DNA from: Oligoflexia bacterium
GTDB taxonomy: Bacteria > Bdellovibrionota > Bdellovibrionia > JABDDW01
Assembly (NCBI GenBank): GCA_016715815.1
Contig: JADJXN010000007.1
Span: forward strand, 1 to 64,000
Direction: 5' to 3'
DNA: 64,000 nt
A program made the translations under genes and the position numbers. The notes beneath the pieces are model-generated. The model had not been told where the DNA came from, made no database searches, and was given only the letters and a program-made list of their open reading frames with translations. Shown here in pieces: positions 37,474 to 46,403 of this stretch. Numbering within the stretch: the first letter of the stretch is position 1; the number at the start of each line of letters is the position of its first letter.

Positions 37474-38325
37474 GTGAAAGGCATTATTTAGTCAGCGGAA
37501 GCGGCACAAGACTCTACCCATTAACATCAGCTGTTAGTAAACAGCTTTACCAGTTATAATAAACCCACCATTTACTATCCTCTCTCACTTTTAATGCTGG
37601 CAGGTATAAAAGATATTTTAATTATCAGTACCCATGAGATTTACCGCATTGAAGAGCTTTTAGGAAGTGGGGATAATTTTGGTATAAAACTTTCTTATAA
37701 AGTACAACCAAAACTTGAGGGCATTGCCCAAGCATTCATACTGGGTGAGGAGTTTATAAATAAAAGCCCAGTAAGTTTAGTCTTAGGGGATAACTTATTT
37801 TTGGCCAAGGATGCAAAACCTTTAGAAAAGGCAGCAAGATAAAAGATGGCGCATGCGTATTTGGTTACCAAGTTCAAGACCCTGAGCGCTACGGAGTAGT
37901 TGAGTTTGATACTAATAAAAGGCAATCAGTGTTGGAAAAGCCACAAAAAGCCAAAATCAAAGTGGGCTGTAACGGGCCTATATTTTATGATTCACATTAG
38001 TGTGAAATGACAAAAAATTAAAGCCCTCAAAACAGGGAAACTTGAAACTACAGATTTAAATTTAGAATATCTAAAAGCAGAAGACTTAAGGTTGAGCTTT
38101 TAGGCCGCGGCGTTAGCTGGCTTGATACAGGCTCTGCTGAGAGTTTATTAGAGAGTGCAAGCCGGTTTGTTCAAACTTTAGAAAAGCGCCAAGGCTTCAA
38201 ATTGCTTGTTTAGAGGAGATTGCATTAAGTAAGGGTTTTTACTAACTCCTCAGCAACTTACTAAAATAGCTACAGAAAAATATCCTTCCAGTGGTATGGT
38301 TTGTATGTCCGCAATTTAGTTCCTG
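37474..38325 (+). pseudogene. rmlA: Decayed glucose-1-phosphate thymidylyltransferase (rmlA)
   Basis: From the GTG at 37474 the opening [24 protein letters not shown] can be read across an early frame change. [24 protein letters not shown] and [12 protein letters not shown] are intact at 37594-37842. [45 protein letters not shown] and [18 protein letters not shown] follow in shifting frames. This is the dTDP-rhamnose pathway enzyme, beyond repair by a single edit. Confidence 0.85.
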
Positions 38326-38337
38326 AGGTAAAAAAAC

Positions 38338-38430
38338 GGAGAGGTGGCTACGGAGTGGTTGAAGGCACATGATTGGAAATCATGCATACGGGCAACCGTA
38401 TCGAGGGTTCGAACCCCTCTCTCTCCGCCA
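38338..38430 (+). tRNA. tRNA-Ser (GGA)
   Basis: Class II tRNA with a long variable arm and encoded GCCA end: acceptor GGAGAGG with TCTCTCC, D arm GTGGCTACGGAGTGGTTGAAGGC, anticodon loop TTGGAAA on CATGA/TCATG, variable arm TACGGGCAACCGTA and T arm GAGGGTTCGAACCCCTC. Anticodon GGA reads UCC/UCU. It is flanked by pseudogenes, a usual site for inserted DNA. Confidence 0.95.
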
Positions 38431-38530
38431 ACACCAGGGCTAAAAAATTAAAAACATTAGATTGCAAAATTCGAAATGTGTTAAATAATATATGTTAAAC
38501 GCGTCAAAAACTGAAGACTATCTTTACGGG

Positions 38531-39050
38531 GGTATGGCGATGAAACTTTTAATTTGTATAATGACATTTTCAATAAACGCGTTTGCGGCGACACCTTTTC
38601 TTGATCAATATTTTCTTGTGGGACCACATAATGACACCTATTTTTTTGCTCCCTTAGCCAAAACCCATTGCAAAGAATATCAAGTCTTTAAGATTTCTTG
38701 GCTAACATTGAGTTAAGCTTTAAAAATCAATGAGCGATGATGTTTTACTTTTTGGAAGTTACCCAGTTTATACTGAATACGCCTCTTGCCCTGAGACTGA
38801 TAATCAGGTTGTTATTAATTTTCAGGATATATATCTGCAAAAACAGAAAAGGAAATCTGTTGCTAGCAGAATATGTAAAAAGGGTGAATAAAAAAACGTT
38901 TTTTAATAGATATTTAGCCTTTTTAAAACCAGAACACACAGTCAATGTATTCAATTTCGAAATAGATGGTGTTACAACCCTAAGATATCATAAAGATGCA
39001 ATATCTTTTTCTGATGCCACACAGGAAGTTGATGAATTTAAAAAAAATTA
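38531..39050 (+). pseudogene. Remnant of a small secreted protein gene
   Basis: A signal peptide starts at 38531 or 38540 (MAMKLLICIMTFSINAFA) and runs to TPFLDQYFLVGPHND before the frame stops at 38716. Other frames continue with DDVLLFGSYPVYTEYASCPETDNQVVI and later VKRVNKKTFFNRYLAF and FEIDGVTTLRYH. They look like pieces of one protein, but I do not know its family. Confidence 0.45.
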
Positions 39051-39590
39051 ATATTAACCATGGGTAAAGCTGATGCTGTGAAAGATTTTCTTAGGAAAAT
39101 CAATAAAGCCTAGTGATTATGAAAACACAATAAGATTAATAGAAATGCTAAGTATATTACATTTTTCTTCGTCATCAATGGTTCATGTTGAAATACTTTG
39201 CGTGAAGGAGATGGTTATTGGGAGCATTATCCTTGTAATCCAAACTCCTTTTTGCGAATTAGTTTCAATGCAGCAATAACTTGGTTCTAAATCTGGATTT
39301 TCTCGGCCAGAACCACTTTTGTAAAAAACTAACACCCAAATATGTCACTGACTTTTTGGTCAGCTCTGAACAAAAATAAAACAGCCTAGCAAGTGGAACA
39401 TGCTAGTTTAACCTTTCTTTTAATGCACCAGGCTAAACCTGCCAAATAAATCAAGACATGCATGCGTGATATCAATGCTATACTGCTCCCTTGTAAGTCA
39501 TTGACACCACAAAACCTATAACTGGTAAAGATTATGAACCCTTGAAGCTGCCAAAATATTTGGTAGAAAGGATGTCTCAAAATGGAGACT
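39051..39590. other. Gene-free stretch
   Basis: About 540 bases between the secreted-protein remnant and the IS2-like remnant. There is no convincing ORF, RNA or repeat; the short frames have no ribosome site or recognisable sequence. It is probably eroded coding DNA. Confidence 0.5.
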
Positions 39591-40790
39591 CAAATGGTAA
39601 AAGAGCCTAAAATAGCGGTGTTGATTACTAAGTTATGTAGTTCACAGGAATTTAGAGGATTACTGGCGAGCTGAAGAGAAAGTTGAATTGATTGTGATTG
39701 GTCTGACAAGGAAAAATTCCAGTGACAACCCTTTGCAAGATCAACAACGTAACGCCAAGTCAGTATTACGAGTGGCGGGAGAAATTTTTAGCTACAGGTA
39801 AGCGGGGCCTCATGGCAAATGGAGGTAAGACCCAACGAGAAGCTGAGCTTGAGAAGAAAATAAGTATTTTTAGAGCGCTGTATTGGAGAATTAACTCTTG
39901 AAAAGAGTTGTTAAAAAAATCAGCGAAGATTCCTAAAGTTAGGAAAATTGTTAATAAATATAAGAACGACTTTAAGGTGCGAACCCTGAGCAAGGTTCTT
40001 GGGGTGAGTCGCCAAAGGGTTTATTTTATTAAAAAATGCCCAGAGTTAAGAGCACCAGAAGGGAAAGAAAAATGAAAGAAGATGAGGCTATGATAATAAA
40101 AAATATTGAAAATTGTTTCGAGAACTACCTGTCTATGGCTATAGACGTGTAACAGCTGTTTTGCGCCACAGGTATGGATTAAGGTAAGCTGGAAAAGGTT
40201 TACAAGATAATGCGTGAGAAAACTTTGTATGCCACCAAGTCACAGTCACTTAAAAAGATGTTTAGAGGAGTACCGTTTGCAACAAAACTCAAGTTCAAGA
40301 TCAAATGAGTTATGGGGTATAGACATGACATACATTTGGTGTGGTTAAAGATGTAGTGCTACTTCCATGGAGTTATTGATCATCATGACAAGACGTTGCT
40401 TAGTTACTATTTTCAAAGATCTTGCTCTGCCTTGGGTGGTGTAATGGCCTAGGGAAATGCAGCATCCAGAGAAGTGAGTCCTTGGAGTTAGATCTGATAA
40501 CGGTTGTCACTATGGAGCGAAGGTCTTTAAAGACGAGATTAGACGTCTTAGAATTAATCATACAAGAACTATGGTTAATACCCCCAAAGGCAATGCTGAA
40601 TTGAGAGATTTTTAGATCACTCAAAGAGAATGGTGTGGCAACAGAAATTTTTAATTTTGAACAAGCTAAAGAGGCTGTTGATAAATGGTATTAAAGTACA
40701 ACCAAGAGCGCCCACACCAAACCCTTGATTACTTAACCCCAAAACAATTTTACGAAAGGAGCACTATAGGAAATATTCAACAAAAAGTGT
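39591..40790 (+). mobile_element. Eroded IS3-family element, IS2-like
   Basis: Order of fragments: a helix-turn-helix OrfA-like piece (ITTLCKINNVTPSQYYEWREKFL around 39730-39790, then GKRGLMANGGKTQREAELEKKIS), a link KVLGVSRQRVYFIKK, and OrfB pieces (LPVYGYRRVTAVLRHRYGLR near 40125-40185, VRSDNGCHYGAKVF near 40485-40530, YNQERPHQTLDYLTPKQF near 40690-40760). The integrase-core DNG, YGYRR and ERPHQTL motifs place it with IS2-type IS3 elements. Many stops and shifts break both frames. I could not find convincing terminal repeats. Confidence 0.75.
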
Positions 40791-40857
40791 CTTGATTTAT
40801 AGGGAGCACTACACACTTTTCCTTGTCCAAAGAGCCTCACACTTAACGGAGGTTCTT

Positions 40858-41007
40858 ATGAATCTAATCACTCGAATTGTTTTAGGGCTGGTGAAGCTGG
40901 CGTTAGCCATCGGCTTCGCCGGAGGGCTAATTGATCTCACGCATACCATGAAGGACGAGGCGCTGAAGGCTCATAGGCAAGGGATCGTGATGACCTTCTC
41001 CCCTTAA
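40858..41007 (+). CDS. Small membrane-like protein, cut by the adjacent IS
   Basis: A GGAGG ribosome site sits six bases before the ATG at 40858. The 49-codon ORF reads MNLITRIVLGLVKLALAIG, then FAGGLIDLTHTMKDEALKAH, and ends RQGIVMTFSP, with the last two codons lying in the left inverted repeat of the IS element (41000-41029). One hydrophobic segment is followed by a charged tail. Its GC content is clearly higher than the flanks. The original C-terminus was probably lost to the insertion. Family unknown. Confidence 0.45.
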   Translation: MNLITRIVLGLVKLALAIGFAGGLIDLTHTMKDEALKAHRQGIVMTFSP

Positions 41008-41029
41008 ATTAGTCCAGTCTGAGTCGGAT
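41000..41029. repeat. Left terminal inverted repeat of the IS407-like element
   Basis: CCCC at the tip, then TTAGTCC and AGTCGGAT blocks at 41009-41015 and 41022-41029. These match the right end at the same spacing. Confidence 0.85.
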
Positions 41030-41066
41030 TAAACTGTGGTAAAAGCTACAGAAGGAGGAGGTAGGT

Positions 41067-42166
41067 ATGTCCAGAGGGAAGAGATATAGTCCAGAGGAAG
41101 TAATAATAAAACTACGCGAAGCTGAAGCTTTGCAGGTTCAAGGATTAAACCAAGGTGAAATTTGTAGGCAACTTGGTGTTTCAGCAGACACTTATATCCG
41201 TTGGGAAAAGATATGGTGGGATGCGTGTTGATCAAGCAAAAAAGCTTAAAGATCTGGAAAGGAGAATCAGCAGCTTAAAAATTAGTAGCTGATTTAAGCC
41301 TTGATAATTCCATGCTCAAAAGTTAACAAGGGAAACTTTTAAGCCCGACAAGGAAGCGTCAAAAGCTGTGGTGATGTTAATAGAAAAGTTTGAAACATCT
41401 GAACGTCGGGCATGTAAAGTTGTTAGTCTTTTCAGAGCGACAAAAGATACGAAGCAAAAGTAGATACAATAAATAAAGTGATCACGCCAAAAATTGAGTA
41501 CGCAAGTCAATATGGGCGCTATGGCTACAGGAAGTAACAGCAATGGTGAGAGCTGATGGGTTTTAAAGTGAATCACAAAAGAGTTTACCGTATATGGCGT
41601 AGGAGGAGGATTAAAAGTACCAAAGAAGCAACCAAAAGAAGTAGACTTTGGCTCAACGATGGATCTTGTATCAGAAAAAGGCCGGAGTATAAAAATCATG
41701 TGGTCATATGATTTTGTGCATGATTACACACATGATGGAAGGCCAATAAAGATGTTAACCATCATTGATGAATTTAGTAGAAAACTTAGCAATCAAAGTG
41801 GGGAGAAAATTAAGATCTATAGATGTGTTAGAAGCACTGGCTGATTTATTTTTAGAAAAAGGAATTCCAAAATACATCAGATCAGATAATGGGCCAGAAT
41901 TTATTGCCAGAAAACTTATCCACTGGTTTGGCAAAATTAAAATAAGTCCATTATTTATCACACCAGGGAGTCCATGGGAGAATGGTTACATTGAATCATT
42001 TAATGGGAGACTCAGGGATGAGTTGTTAAATGGAGAAATATTTTTTACATTAAAAGAGGCTCAAGTTTTGATAGAGAGATGGCGAAGAAATTACAACACC
42101 ATAAGGCCACATAGTAGCTTAGGTTACAAACCACCAGCTCCTGAGGCAATTATGGTTGCAATTTAA
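41067..42166 (+). pseudogene. IS407-like transposase OrfA/OrfB, multiple frameshifts
   Basis: OrfA starts at 41067 after GAAGGAGGAG: MSRGKRYSPEEVIIKLREAE, QGEICRQLGVSADTYIRW, then YGGMRVDQAKKLKDLE in another frame. OrfB pieces are [51 protein letters not shown] (first integrase Asp), and an intact last third with [14 protein letters not shown] (second Asp) and [21 protein letters not shown] (Glu). The DDE residues survive, but the frame is broken at least three times between 41180 and 41790, so it cannot act on its own. Confidence 0.85.
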
Positions 42167-42169
42167 ACT

Positions 42170-42199
42170 ATCCGACTGTACATGGACTAAATAGTGGGG
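42170..42199. repeat. Right terminal inverted repeat of the IS407-like element
   Basis: Reads ATCCGACT then GGACTAA and GGGG; it is the inverted partner of 41000-41029, giving an element of exactly 1200 bp. Confidence 0.85.
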
Positions 42200-42204
42200 C
42201 TGGG

Positions 42205-42408
42205 TCACTCTCCCCAAGGGTCGCTATTATATGTTGTTATTTGATCTAGGCCTACAATAGGAGTTGGCCAAGAGCTCTGGCTTAAAGCCGCCTCATAGCC
42301 GAGTTTATTAATTTTATTTTGAGCGGATACAATGGTATCTGCATCAAGAGCTGCAGCAAAAGAATTTAAAGAAAATAATGCGATTAAAAAAAGCAGTGTT
42401 AGTTTCAT
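42205..42408 (-). CDS. Small secreted protein of unknown function
   Basis: Sixty-seven residues with a signal peptide (MKLTLLFLIALFSLNSFAA) after a GGGAGGGGGA ribosome site. The mature 45-residue tail has no Cys and ends NSDPWGE. The stop lies only six bases outside the IS element, so the C-terminus may have been altered by the insertion. No family is recognised. Confidence 0.55.
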   Translation of the reverse strand: MKLTLLFLIALFSLNSFAAALDADTIVSAQNKINKLGYEAALSQSSWPTPIVGLDQITTYNSDPWGE

Positions 42409-42523
42409 GGGTCCCCCTCCCGTTAAACTATTTGCTAAAAATTCTAGTATGGGGGGTTAAAGACACCTAGTTAAGAAAAGTGAAATCTTCTGTTAAGCGC
42501 ATCGTTTTAATTTTTAAAAATGA

Positions 42524-43651
42524 TTAGGGTTTACCTTTTAATTTCCTTAGGCCATAAATTGCTCGCCAAATATAAAGAGCTGGTAAATAGATGTTGGATT
42601 TGATGTTATATTTTTTCTTCATGTATTCTTTGGGGGGGATAAGTCGTTCCTGTAAGTATTTGAGTTTATTTGGTAAGCTTAGACTTTCTAAATCGCAAAC
42701 AAAATCGCTTAGAAGGCTGCGCTTGGGGCTTAAAAAAACTATAGAATCAGCCTCATCACTATTGGGCTTGGCACTTATAATTTCTTGTAAGAAAGTCTCG
42801 GGCCATATTGTATTAAACCATTCTTTCGTTTTTTCCATGCCTTTAGCACATAGAAACCAAACTTTTTTTTCTTTTGCTAGGTTTTGAAAATCCGTCAGCC
42901 AGATTGAGTTTTTTTTGTCAGTTAAAAGATGTGTATCATAAAGCCACAGCGGGTTTTCCTCATCGTGGTGGTGCGCAACACCATGAATAAAAGCATACAA
43001 GAGAGCGTGATGGTCGTTCATCACCTTTATGACTCCATTATGTTCTGGCAAATCTTGAGCTGCACTATAAGCCTCATCAAAAGAAATAAGATTTGCAAAA
43101 TAATTAATATTACTGAGCTTCCAGTGCAGATCAAAAACCAAATTATAACCATGGTGTTCAAGTTTTGAAAAGGCGCACTGATGTCCTGCCTGTTGGCCAT
43201 AGGTCATATTTTCTTGTCTATAACCTAGAGATTTGAAAACCTGGAAAGCTAATTGACGATTTTTTTCAGAAATAAAAAGATCAATATCTCCGTGAGCGCG
43301 CAGACCTGGTCTTGGGTAAATGGTATAGGAGAGCGCAGCCCCTTTTAAAACAAGAAAAGGAATATTATTTTTTTTAAACTCAAGGCCTAATTTAATTAGG
43401 GCGTGTTTTCTGATGTCTATTAAAAACGTTTCTCGTGCTACCTCAAGCTTAAGGGCTTGCTTAACAGACGACGGGCAGGTTTGTGTAAGGACATTTTGTT
43501 CTAGCCAGTAATTTAATAGTGGCAGGAGATGATTTTTTTTTAACTCGTCTAAAAGAAATTTTTGAAACCCGGCATCGCTTTCATCCCAAGTTACAGTAGT
43601 GCTGTTAGCAGCTTGCTGTATTACTTTCTGAAATTTTTTTTGGTAAAGCAT
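42524..43651 (-). CDS. Lasso-cluster nucleotidyltransferase (NTP_transf_5 type)
   Basis: The 375 residues have the nucleotidyltransferase core VLKGAALSYTIYPRPGLRAHGDIDLFI (about 101-127; Lys-Gly and Asp-x-Asp). This is the 'uncharacterised nucleotidyltransferase' family often next to PqqD-like and kinase genes. In paeninodin/pseudomycoidin-type lasso clusters a member works with the kinase to add further groups to the phosphorylated C-terminus. It begins four bases after the PqqD-like gene. The role here is inferred from that precedent and from the full set of lasso genes nearby. Confidence 0.78.
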   Translation of the reverse strand: MLYQKKFQKVIQQAANSTTVTWDESDAGFQKFLLDELKKNHLLPLLNYWLEQNVLTQTCPSSVKQALKLEVARETFLIDIRKHALIKLGLEFKKNNIPFLVLKGAALSYTIYPRPGLRAHGDIDLFISEKNRQLAFQVFKSLGYRQENMTYGQQAGHQCAFSKLEHHGYNLVFDLHWKLSNINYFANLISFDEAYSAAQDLPEHNGVIKVMNDHHALLYAFIHGVAHHHDEENPLWLYDTHLLTDKKNSIWLTDFQNLAKEKKVWFLCAKGMEKTKEWFNTIWPETFLQEIISAKPNSDEADSIVFLSPKRSLLSDFVCDLESLSLPNKLKYLQERLIPPKEYMKKKYNIKSNIYLPALYIWRAIYGLRKLKGKP

Positions 43652-43655
43652 AGAT

Positions 43656-43943
43656 TTACTGAAAGCTAATCAAATTATTTTTTTTTAAAACTTTTAGTAA
43701 GGATAAAACATCGGTCTCTGCTTTTTGTTTGCCAATCTGGTAATCTTGCACAAGTGTAGTAATAATTTTTTTTACAGGAGTTCCTTTTTTTATCAGTTCC
43801 CAAATTTGGGTCCCAACCTGGTTAAGACCGAAGTACGTTCCTGATTCTAAATGAAGTATGACTTCTTCTTTTTGAACGGGGCGCGAGACAATGTCTTTAG
43901 AAATTATTATTTTAGATTCAAGAAGGTTCTTTGTGCTTTGCAT
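43656..43943 (-). CDS. PqqD-like RiPP recognition protein (lasso B1)
   Basis: The 95 residues match the PqqD/RRE fold: three strands (KIIISKDIVSRPVQKEEVILHLESGTYFGLN) and a helical end (VGTQIWELIKKGTPVKKIITTL, AETDVLSLLKVLKKNNLI). In lasso systems B1 grips the leader motif YxxPxLxxxG and hands the precursor to the B2 protease. No PQQ genes are present. It overlaps the end of the membrane glycosyltransferase gene by 26 bases and is followed at once by the nucleotidyltransferase. B2 is about 9.4 kb away on the other strand, an unusual separation. Confidence 0.85.
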   Translation of the reverse strand: MQSTKNLLESKIIISKDIVSRPVQKEEVILHLESGTYFGLNQVGTQIWELIKKGTPVKKIITTLVQDYQIGKQKAETDVLSLLKVLKKNNLISFQ

Positions 43944-45189
43944 AGACCACCTGCGGGTTAGAGAATAATTTATTAAACAACAAATTTTTATTTTTTGTCA
44001 AGTAATGTTCAACAGTATATGCAGCATAAAGCATTAAATAGATATCCAGATAGGTTCTGTGTAATGTGTGGGCCCAAAAAACCCCTGTTATAATAATAAA
44101 TGATGCAAAGTGAAAATAAATAAGAAGCTGTGTTTTTATTTTTTCTCTATTTAAATACATTCCAATTAAACCCAAAAGCAAAAGTGGTGTGTAAGAAAAA
44201 AAATAAACAATTTGTACAACTGGAGTTTTTTGCGGGTTAAAAATCCAACTAAAACCAGCCATATTTTTTTTTATAAAACCCACAAAAGTTTGCCATGGGT
44301 GAGTTTTAATGTATTTGATAGCCATTTGAGTGTACCACTGGTTCTGTAGACGCTCGTTATGTTCTATCAGATAAATCTCAACTATATCTAGATCGATAAA
44401 GGCTTTTGAACGGCTTGTATCCATGCTTTCTCTTGGGTAGTGAGAAAATGTGTGAGGATTATTCCCTCCCCAGAGAGCCTTACCAAACTGGGAGGTTATT
44501 AGTGGGGCGCCAATAAGAAGATGGGTGCGTATAAGCCACGGTAAAATAGTGAAAAAACAAAAAATAATAATTAAAAGGGGTTTTCCAAATTTTATTTTAA
44601 TATGAGCGGTGTTATTTATAAAAACCCATATTGCGGCAAGTGGTACAAATGGGAATAGAGTGCTTCGGACAAGTAAGGTTAGGCCTAAACAGATCCCTGC
44701 TACAGCACTTAGATAAAGCTTTTTTGAATTGTTAGCCTTGATTAGAAAGACGGTGCTAAGTGCCGTCATAAATGTAAAAAGACTAGCTTCGTGTAATGAA
44801 GGATCATGAAGAACAAAGTAAGGGTAAAGAGCTGTTAATAGAGCTGCACTTATTCCTATTTTGTAAGAGAAAAATTTTTTTCCGATGTAGAAGATGCAAA
44901 GTGTGGTGGCGGCGCCTAAGAGAGATTGGAGAACAACAATAACAATAAAACTCATGGAGCTTAATGCCGCAAAACTAAGAAGAAGTGGGTAGCCGGGTGG
45001 AATAAAGGCGTAGTAGGCTGGGTCGCCGAGGTAAAGCCCGTATCCTTGTGTAAGATTTTTTGCAATCTGAAAGTAGGACTCATATCCACGGTTCCAAAAT
45101 AAATCCTCTCCGACAATAAAGGCGGAGCCTGCGCGCAGCATAAAGGCGAGTACAAAAATTAAATGTAACCGATATTTTTTTATATACAT
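43918..45189 (-). CDS. GT39/ArnT-like membrane glycosyltransferase
   Basis: The 423 residues form about ten membrane helices. The first loop carries the acidic pattern RGYESYFQIAKNLTQGYGLY, followed by FIPPGYPLLLSFAALS, typical of polyprenyl-phosphate-sugar-dependent transferases (PMT_2 family). LYPYFVLHDPSLHEASLFTF is the usual acidic second loop. It acts at the periplasmic face of the inner membrane. The acceptor is unknown; its operon mates are lasso B1 and the nucleotidyltransferase, so a link to the peptide is possible but unproven. Confidence 0.8.
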   Translation of the reverse strand: MYIKKYRLHLIFVLAFMLRAGSAFIVGEDLFWNRGYESYFQIAKNLTQGYGLYLGDPAYYAFIPPGYPLLLSFAALSSMSFIVIVVLQSLLGAATTLCIFYIGKKFFSYKIGISAALLTALYPYFVLHDPSLHEASLFTFMTALSTVFLIKANNSKKLYLSAVAGICLGLTLLVRSTLFPFVPLAAIWVFINNTAHIKIKFGKPLLIIIFCFFTILPWLIRTHLLIGAPLITSQFGKALWGGNNPHTFSHYPRESMDTSRSKAFIDLDIVEIYLIEHNERLQNQWYTQMAIKYIKTHPWQTFVGFIKKNMAGFSWIFNPQKTPVVQIVYFFSYTPLLLLGLIGMYLNREKIKTQLLIYFHFASFIIITGVFWAHTLHRTYLDIYLMLYAAYTVEHYLTKNKNLLFNKLFSNPQVVYAKHKEPS

Positions 45190-45215
45190 TAATTGTGGTT
45201 ATCCTATGTTTAGTC

Positions 45216-45244
45216 TTGCAATGAGCGGGCAAAATAACAATAAT
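45216..45244 (+). promoter_or_regulatory. Candidate promoter of the gene at 45252
   Basis: TTGCAA (45216-45221), 17-base spacer, AATAAT (45239-45244). The expected start of transcription is at or next to the ATG (45252), and no ribosome site is present, so the mRNA may be leaderless. Confidence 0.45.
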
Positions 45245-45251
45245 TTTCTAT

Positions 45252-46403
45252 ATGCATTCTGAATCTGCTTTAAAGATCCCATTAGTTTCCCAATTGCTGA
45301 AAGACCCTTCTTTTAAAATAATAAAACGTGCGGTTGATTCAAAATGGATTTATGAAAAGCTGGTTCCATTGGGCCATTGCGGCTTTAACCCTGCCACCAA
45401 TGCGGCCTATGTAGGTTTTAATTCGTCAGTGTCGCAGTGGTTACAAAATCCCAAGCAAAGTATTCGCAGTTTTAACTTTAACGATACATTTTTACATGAG
45501 CTTTTTTTTATAATCCATGATTACCTTCATGCCTGGAGCTACAATGCCATTAACGAGCTTTACCCAGGTTTAAAATTTGGTTACGGAAAAATTACTGAAA
45601 AAAACTTTGAAGACTATGTTTTTTGCCATATTTTAACTGAGGCGGTAGCCACGGTGGGCCTAGATTATTGGTATTTATCCACCATTGAATTAAACCAGGT
45701 AATACCAGTAGGCGCTAATATCAAAACACTGACAGCGGCTTATCACGTAAAAAATAATTCGGAATATAGACGCTTTGACCCTAAGTTTAATGCACAAAAA
45801 AGGGGTTTTTTAAAAACACTTAACGATGCTTATTGCGATGGTATTTTTTATGCTTTACCAATGAAAGCCATCCAACTCAGCCCTCAGATATATAGATGGT
45901 ATTGGCATGAGCTGACCTATGGGAGGCTTCAGAGAAAATACACTCGTCAATGGTTAAGCTATTTGTCTGCGGGCGAGGTTGTGTGTGAGCAGGCTAAGCT
46001 AGATATTAAAATCGATAATTCAAAAAAATGGATGCAAGAACTTGTTGAAGACTTATCCCTATTGCTTTGGCAAAAGGTTAAGGAGAATAAAAATATTTGG
46101 TTTAAGCCGCAATACGATGTTAAGCACGACGCTTGGGGCGGGAGTGGAAAATTGCAAATGGACAGTAGGTTTACATCGTTGATCCATCTAAAGACGCCAA
46201 AAACATTTAATTATCTTGACTACTATGTATCTCAATATGCCATTAGACATACCTTTTCTGAGAATAGTAAGGCCATTGCAAGCCAGCTTCCAGAAATTGC
46301 CAAAAGTAAAAATTTGCAAAAGCTAAAGAAAATATTTAAAAATCAAAAAAAGGTAGAGTCCGCGTTTGACGTCTATCCACAATCGCTTTTTATGCTCCCC
46401 TAA
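45252..46403 (+). CDS. Unknown protein with HE...HDxxH motif, lasso-cluster member
   Basis: The 383 residues have no signal peptide or membrane helix. The striking part is FLHELFFIIHDYLHAW (His82-Glu83, His89-Asp90, His93) with an acidic ILTEAVATVGLDYW about 40 residues on (Glu130), the kind of spacing seen in metal-dependent hydrolases or diiron proteins. The gene at 49221 has a similar LLHECAHCVAND plus CEVFAAAVEAMG pattern, so the two may be distant relatives. No known family fits. It converges end to end with the MBOAT gene. Confidence 0.6.
   Translation: MHSESALKIPLVSQLLKDPSFKIIKRAVDSKWIYEKLVPLGHCGFNPATNAAYVGFNSSVSQWLQNPKQSIRSFNFNDTFLHELFFIIHDYLHAWSYNAINELYPGLKFGYGKITEKNFEDYVFCHILTEAVATVGLDYWYLSTIELNQVIPVGANIKTLTAAYHVKNNSEYRRFDPKFNAQKRGFLKTLNDAYCDGIFYALPMKAIQLSPQIYRWYWHELTYGRLQRKYTRQWLSYLSAGEVVCEQAKLDIKIDNSKKWMQELVEDLSLLLWQKVKENKNIWFKPQYDVKHDAWGGSGKLQMDSRFTSLIHLKTPKTFNYLDYYVSQYAIRHTFSENSKAIASQLPEIAKSKNLQKLKKIFKNQKKVESAFDVYPQSLFMLP

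Larger units (their letters stand above)
41000..42199 (+). mobile_element. IS3-family element, IS407-like, 1200 bp, inactive
   Basis: It is bounded by 30-bp imperfect inverted repeats (CCCCTTAAATTAGTCC at the left; complement of GGACTAAATAGTGGGG at the right, both with AGTCGGAT at the inner end). Inside is a two-frame OrfA/OrfB transposase broken by several frameshifts. I see no clear target duplication: the left flank ends GACCTTCT and the right begins CTGGGTCA. Confidence 0.85.

Noticed and set aside
37594..37842. A short intact nucleotidyltransferase gene
   Set aside because: It is only the middle of rmlA; matching pieces lie on both sides in other frames.
43656..43943. PqqD of pyrroloquinoline quinone synthesis
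   Set aside because: No pqqA, B, C or E nearby; the neighbours are lasso genes.
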